DNA from: Crocinitomicaceae bacterium
GTDB lineage: Bacteria > Bacteroidota > Bacteroidia > Flavobacteriales_D > Crocinitomicaceae
Length of the DNA: 64,000 bases
Direction of reading: 5' to 3'
Assembly (NCBI GenBank): GCA_016708105.1
Contig: JADJGJ010000001.1
Location: forward strand, 682,001-746,000
Shown here: positions 62,621 through 64,000 of the stretch, piece after piece
Numbering within the stretch: position 1 is the stretch's first letter
How the letters are laid out: every line of letters starts with the position of its first letter
Made by a program: the position numbers and the translations under genes
Notes under the pieces: generated by a model
The model's input: only the letters and a program-made list of their open reading frames with translations
Databases searched by the model: none
What the model was told of the DNA's origin: nothing

Positions 62621-63829
62621 ATGCTCCCCTTCTCACCACCGCGTATTGATCAAAAAACAATTGATGCTGTTACCAAAGTTTTACTTTCTGGTTGGATTAC
62701 GACAGGGCCAACTACCAAAGAATTTGAAAAAAAAATTACTGAATATATCGGCTGTCGCAAAACTATTTGTTTCAATTCTGCAACTGCCGGAATGGAATTG
62801 GTGCTGCGTTGGTTTGGTGTGAAAGAAGGAGATGAAGTGATTGTGCCCGCATACACGTATTGTGCAACGGCTAATGTAGTTTTGCATTGTGGAGCCAAAC
62901 CGGTGATGGTGGATATTGATCAAAAAGATTTTAATATTTCAGTAGCGGAAATTAAAAAGCATATCACGCCTAAAACTAAAGTGATTATTCCGGTTGATAT
63001 TTCTGGTTGGCCTGCGGATTATGATGAAATCAATGCTTTGGTTACTGATCCTGAAATTCAAAAAATGTTCACACCACAAACTGATGAGCAAAAGAATCTT
63101 GGACGCATCCTCGTCATGTCTGATGCTGCCCATAGCATCGGGGCTACTTTGCATAGCAAAAGGCATGGCAGCACAACCGATGTATCTGTGTTCTCATTTC
63201 ACGCAGTAAAAAATTTAACCACTGCTGAAGGTGGTGCTGTTTGTCTCAATCTTCCTGCACAATTTGATTGTGATGCAATTTACACTGCGCTCAATATAAA
63301 ATCACTTCACGGACAAAGTAAAGATGCACTAGACAAAACAAAAGGAACCTGGCGGTATGATATTCTTGAACCCGGCTACAAATGCAATATGATGGATATT
63401 CAAGCTGCAATTGGAATGGTTGAACTGGGTAGGTATGATGAAAATTTGGAAAGACGAAAAAAAATCTTTGACTTTTATAATCAAACTTTCAGCAAATACA
63501 ACTGGGCTATCTTACCTGCTTATAAAGATGCGGTAAAAGAAAGTTCGTATCACTTATATCTATTGCGTATTAAAGGGGCAACTGAAGCGCAACGTGATTT
63601 GATTATTCAAAAAATTACTGAAAAAGAAATTTCTGTAAACGTACATTTTCAACCGCTACCATTACTCACTGCATACAAAACAAGAGGATATCAGATGGAT
63701 AATTTTCCTGAGGCGTGGAATAAATATCAGAATGAAATAACCTTGCCTGTTTATTTTGATTTGACTGATGAAAATTTGCAAAACGTTGCCAATGCAGTGA
63801 TAACCTCAGTTGAAGAAATCATGAAATAA
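62621..63829 (+). CDS. DegT/DnrJ/EryC1/StrS-family sugar aminotransferase
   Basis: A 402-residue PLP enzyme. MLPFSPPRIDQKTIDAV, WITTGPTTKEFEKKI (active-site start), CFNSATAGMELVLRWFGVKEGDEVIVPAYTYCATANVV, DAAHSIGA and the PLP lysine in FHAVKNLTTAEGGAV. It is slightly longer than usual (about 370) with an extra loop at about residues 127-165. It makes an amino sugar from a 3- or 4-keto nucleotide sugar. With the following sugar transferase it forms the usual pair for initiating an amino-sugar repeat unit. Confidence 0.9.
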   Translation: MLPFSPPRIDQKTIDAVTKVLLSGWITTGPTTKEFEKKITEYIGCRKTICFNSATAGMELVLRWFGVKEGDEVIVPAYTYCATANVVLHCGAKPVMVDIDQKDFNISVAEIKKHITPKTKVIIPVDISGWPADYDEINALVTDPEIQKMFTPQTDEQKNLGRILVMSDAAHSIGATLHSKRHGSTTDVSVFSFHAVKNLTTAEGGAVCLNLPAQFDCDAIYTALNIKSLHGQSKDALDKTKGTWRYDILEPGYKCNMMDIQAAIGMVELGRYDENLERRKKIFDFYNQTFSKYNWAILPAYKDAVKESSYHLYLLRIKGATEAQRDLIIQKITEKEISVNVHFQPLPLLTAYKTRGYQMDNFPEAWNKYQNEITLPVYFDLTDENLQNVANAVITSVEEIMK

Positions 63830-63857
63830 TTTTTCACAACACACATGAACTTTTGGC

Positions 63858-64000
63858 ATGTATCCAATCAGCAAAAGAATATTTGATATTGTTTCATCTC
63901 TTTTGATGCTCGTGATCTTGTCATGGCTTTTTCTTTTCATTGCAATCTGGATTTTGCTTGACAGCCGCGGTGGAATTTTTTATAAGCAAGAAAGAGTAGG
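63858..64000 (+). CDS. Initiating sugar-phosphate transferase (PglC/WcaJ-like), 3' end outside the window
   Basis: The ATG at 63858 opens a frame to the window end: MYPISKRIFDIVSSLLMLV, then ILSWLFLFIAIWILLDSRGGIFYKQERVG. This is the membrane-hairpin start and the GxxFYxQxRVG motif of the bacterial sugar transferase family, which loads the first sugar phosphate on undecaprenyl phosphate. It follows the aminotransferase by 28 bases. Only 47 residues are seen. Confidence 0.85.
   Translation, partial: MYPISKRIFDIVSSLLMLVILSWLFLFIAIWILLDSRGGIFYKQERV

Noticed and set aside
1..64000. tRNA, rRNA or classical riboswitch
   Set aside because: None recognised on reading both strands; short structured RNAs could be missed without a covariance search.

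Overview
The window is chromosomal DNA of a low-GC member of the Bacteroidota, most likely a flavobacterium-type lineage. I infer this from secreted proteins with type IX secretion (T9SS) C-terminal sorting domains, repeated TAnnTTTG promoter elements of the Bacteroidota housekeeping sigma factor, LytS/LytTR and PAS-rich signalling, a zapA-rny block and a Wzx/Wzy-type surface polysaccharide cluster. No rRNA, tRNA or CRISPR array was recognised. The genus cannot be named from the sequence alone.

Layout. 1-9.3 kb is accessory DNA: a TIR-like/putAbiC pair that looks like anti-phage defence, twin zinc-ribbon membrane proteins, an IS4-like element, a Fic protein with an operator-overlapped promoter, a decayed outer-membrane receptor and a lipoprotein. 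9.3-30.2 kb holds two T9SS cargo proteins, a PAS-GAF protein, purC followed by a hydrolase pseudogene split by an IS5-like element, a NarL-type two-component pair, an outer-membrane barrel followed by an orphan sorting domain, and a LytTR regulator facing a 1746-residue multi-PAS kinase. 30.4-34.5 kb has a duplicated membrane-protein unit, one copy broken by an IS630-like element, then a divergent region with three evenly spaced palindromes upstream of a Cys-rich protein and a LytTR regulator.

34.6-45.5 kb contains dapD, a RAYT transposase surrounded by perfect palindromes and tandem arrays, a three-gene operon with a nitroreductase, a DUF1778/GNAT toxin-antitoxin pair, a secreted thioredoxin, a MenE-like ligase, an MFS exporter and a DUF2911 protein. 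45.6-50.5 kb is a core block: M23 peptidase, coiled-coil protein, zapA, rny and a methyltransferase. 50.5-64 kb begins with an oxidoreductase gene broken by a second, apparently identical copy of the IS4-like element. It continues as a polysaccharide locus with epimerase, two Wzy_C-type membrane proteins, Wzx flippase, four glycosyltransferases, a DegT aminotransferase and the start of an initiating sugar transferase.

Four themes stand out. (1) Three genes are broken by three different insertion sequences, and in each the original reading frame can be rebuilt across the element. (2) The RAYT neighbourhood has palindromes whose left arms head tandem arrays ending exactly at the palindrome and whose right arms start arrays running away from it. 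(3) Three 16-bp palindromes lie exactly 32 bp apart in front of a LytTR operon. (4) Both IS4-like copies carry the same -1 frame break at an A6 run. All family names come from motif recognition by eye; no database search was run.
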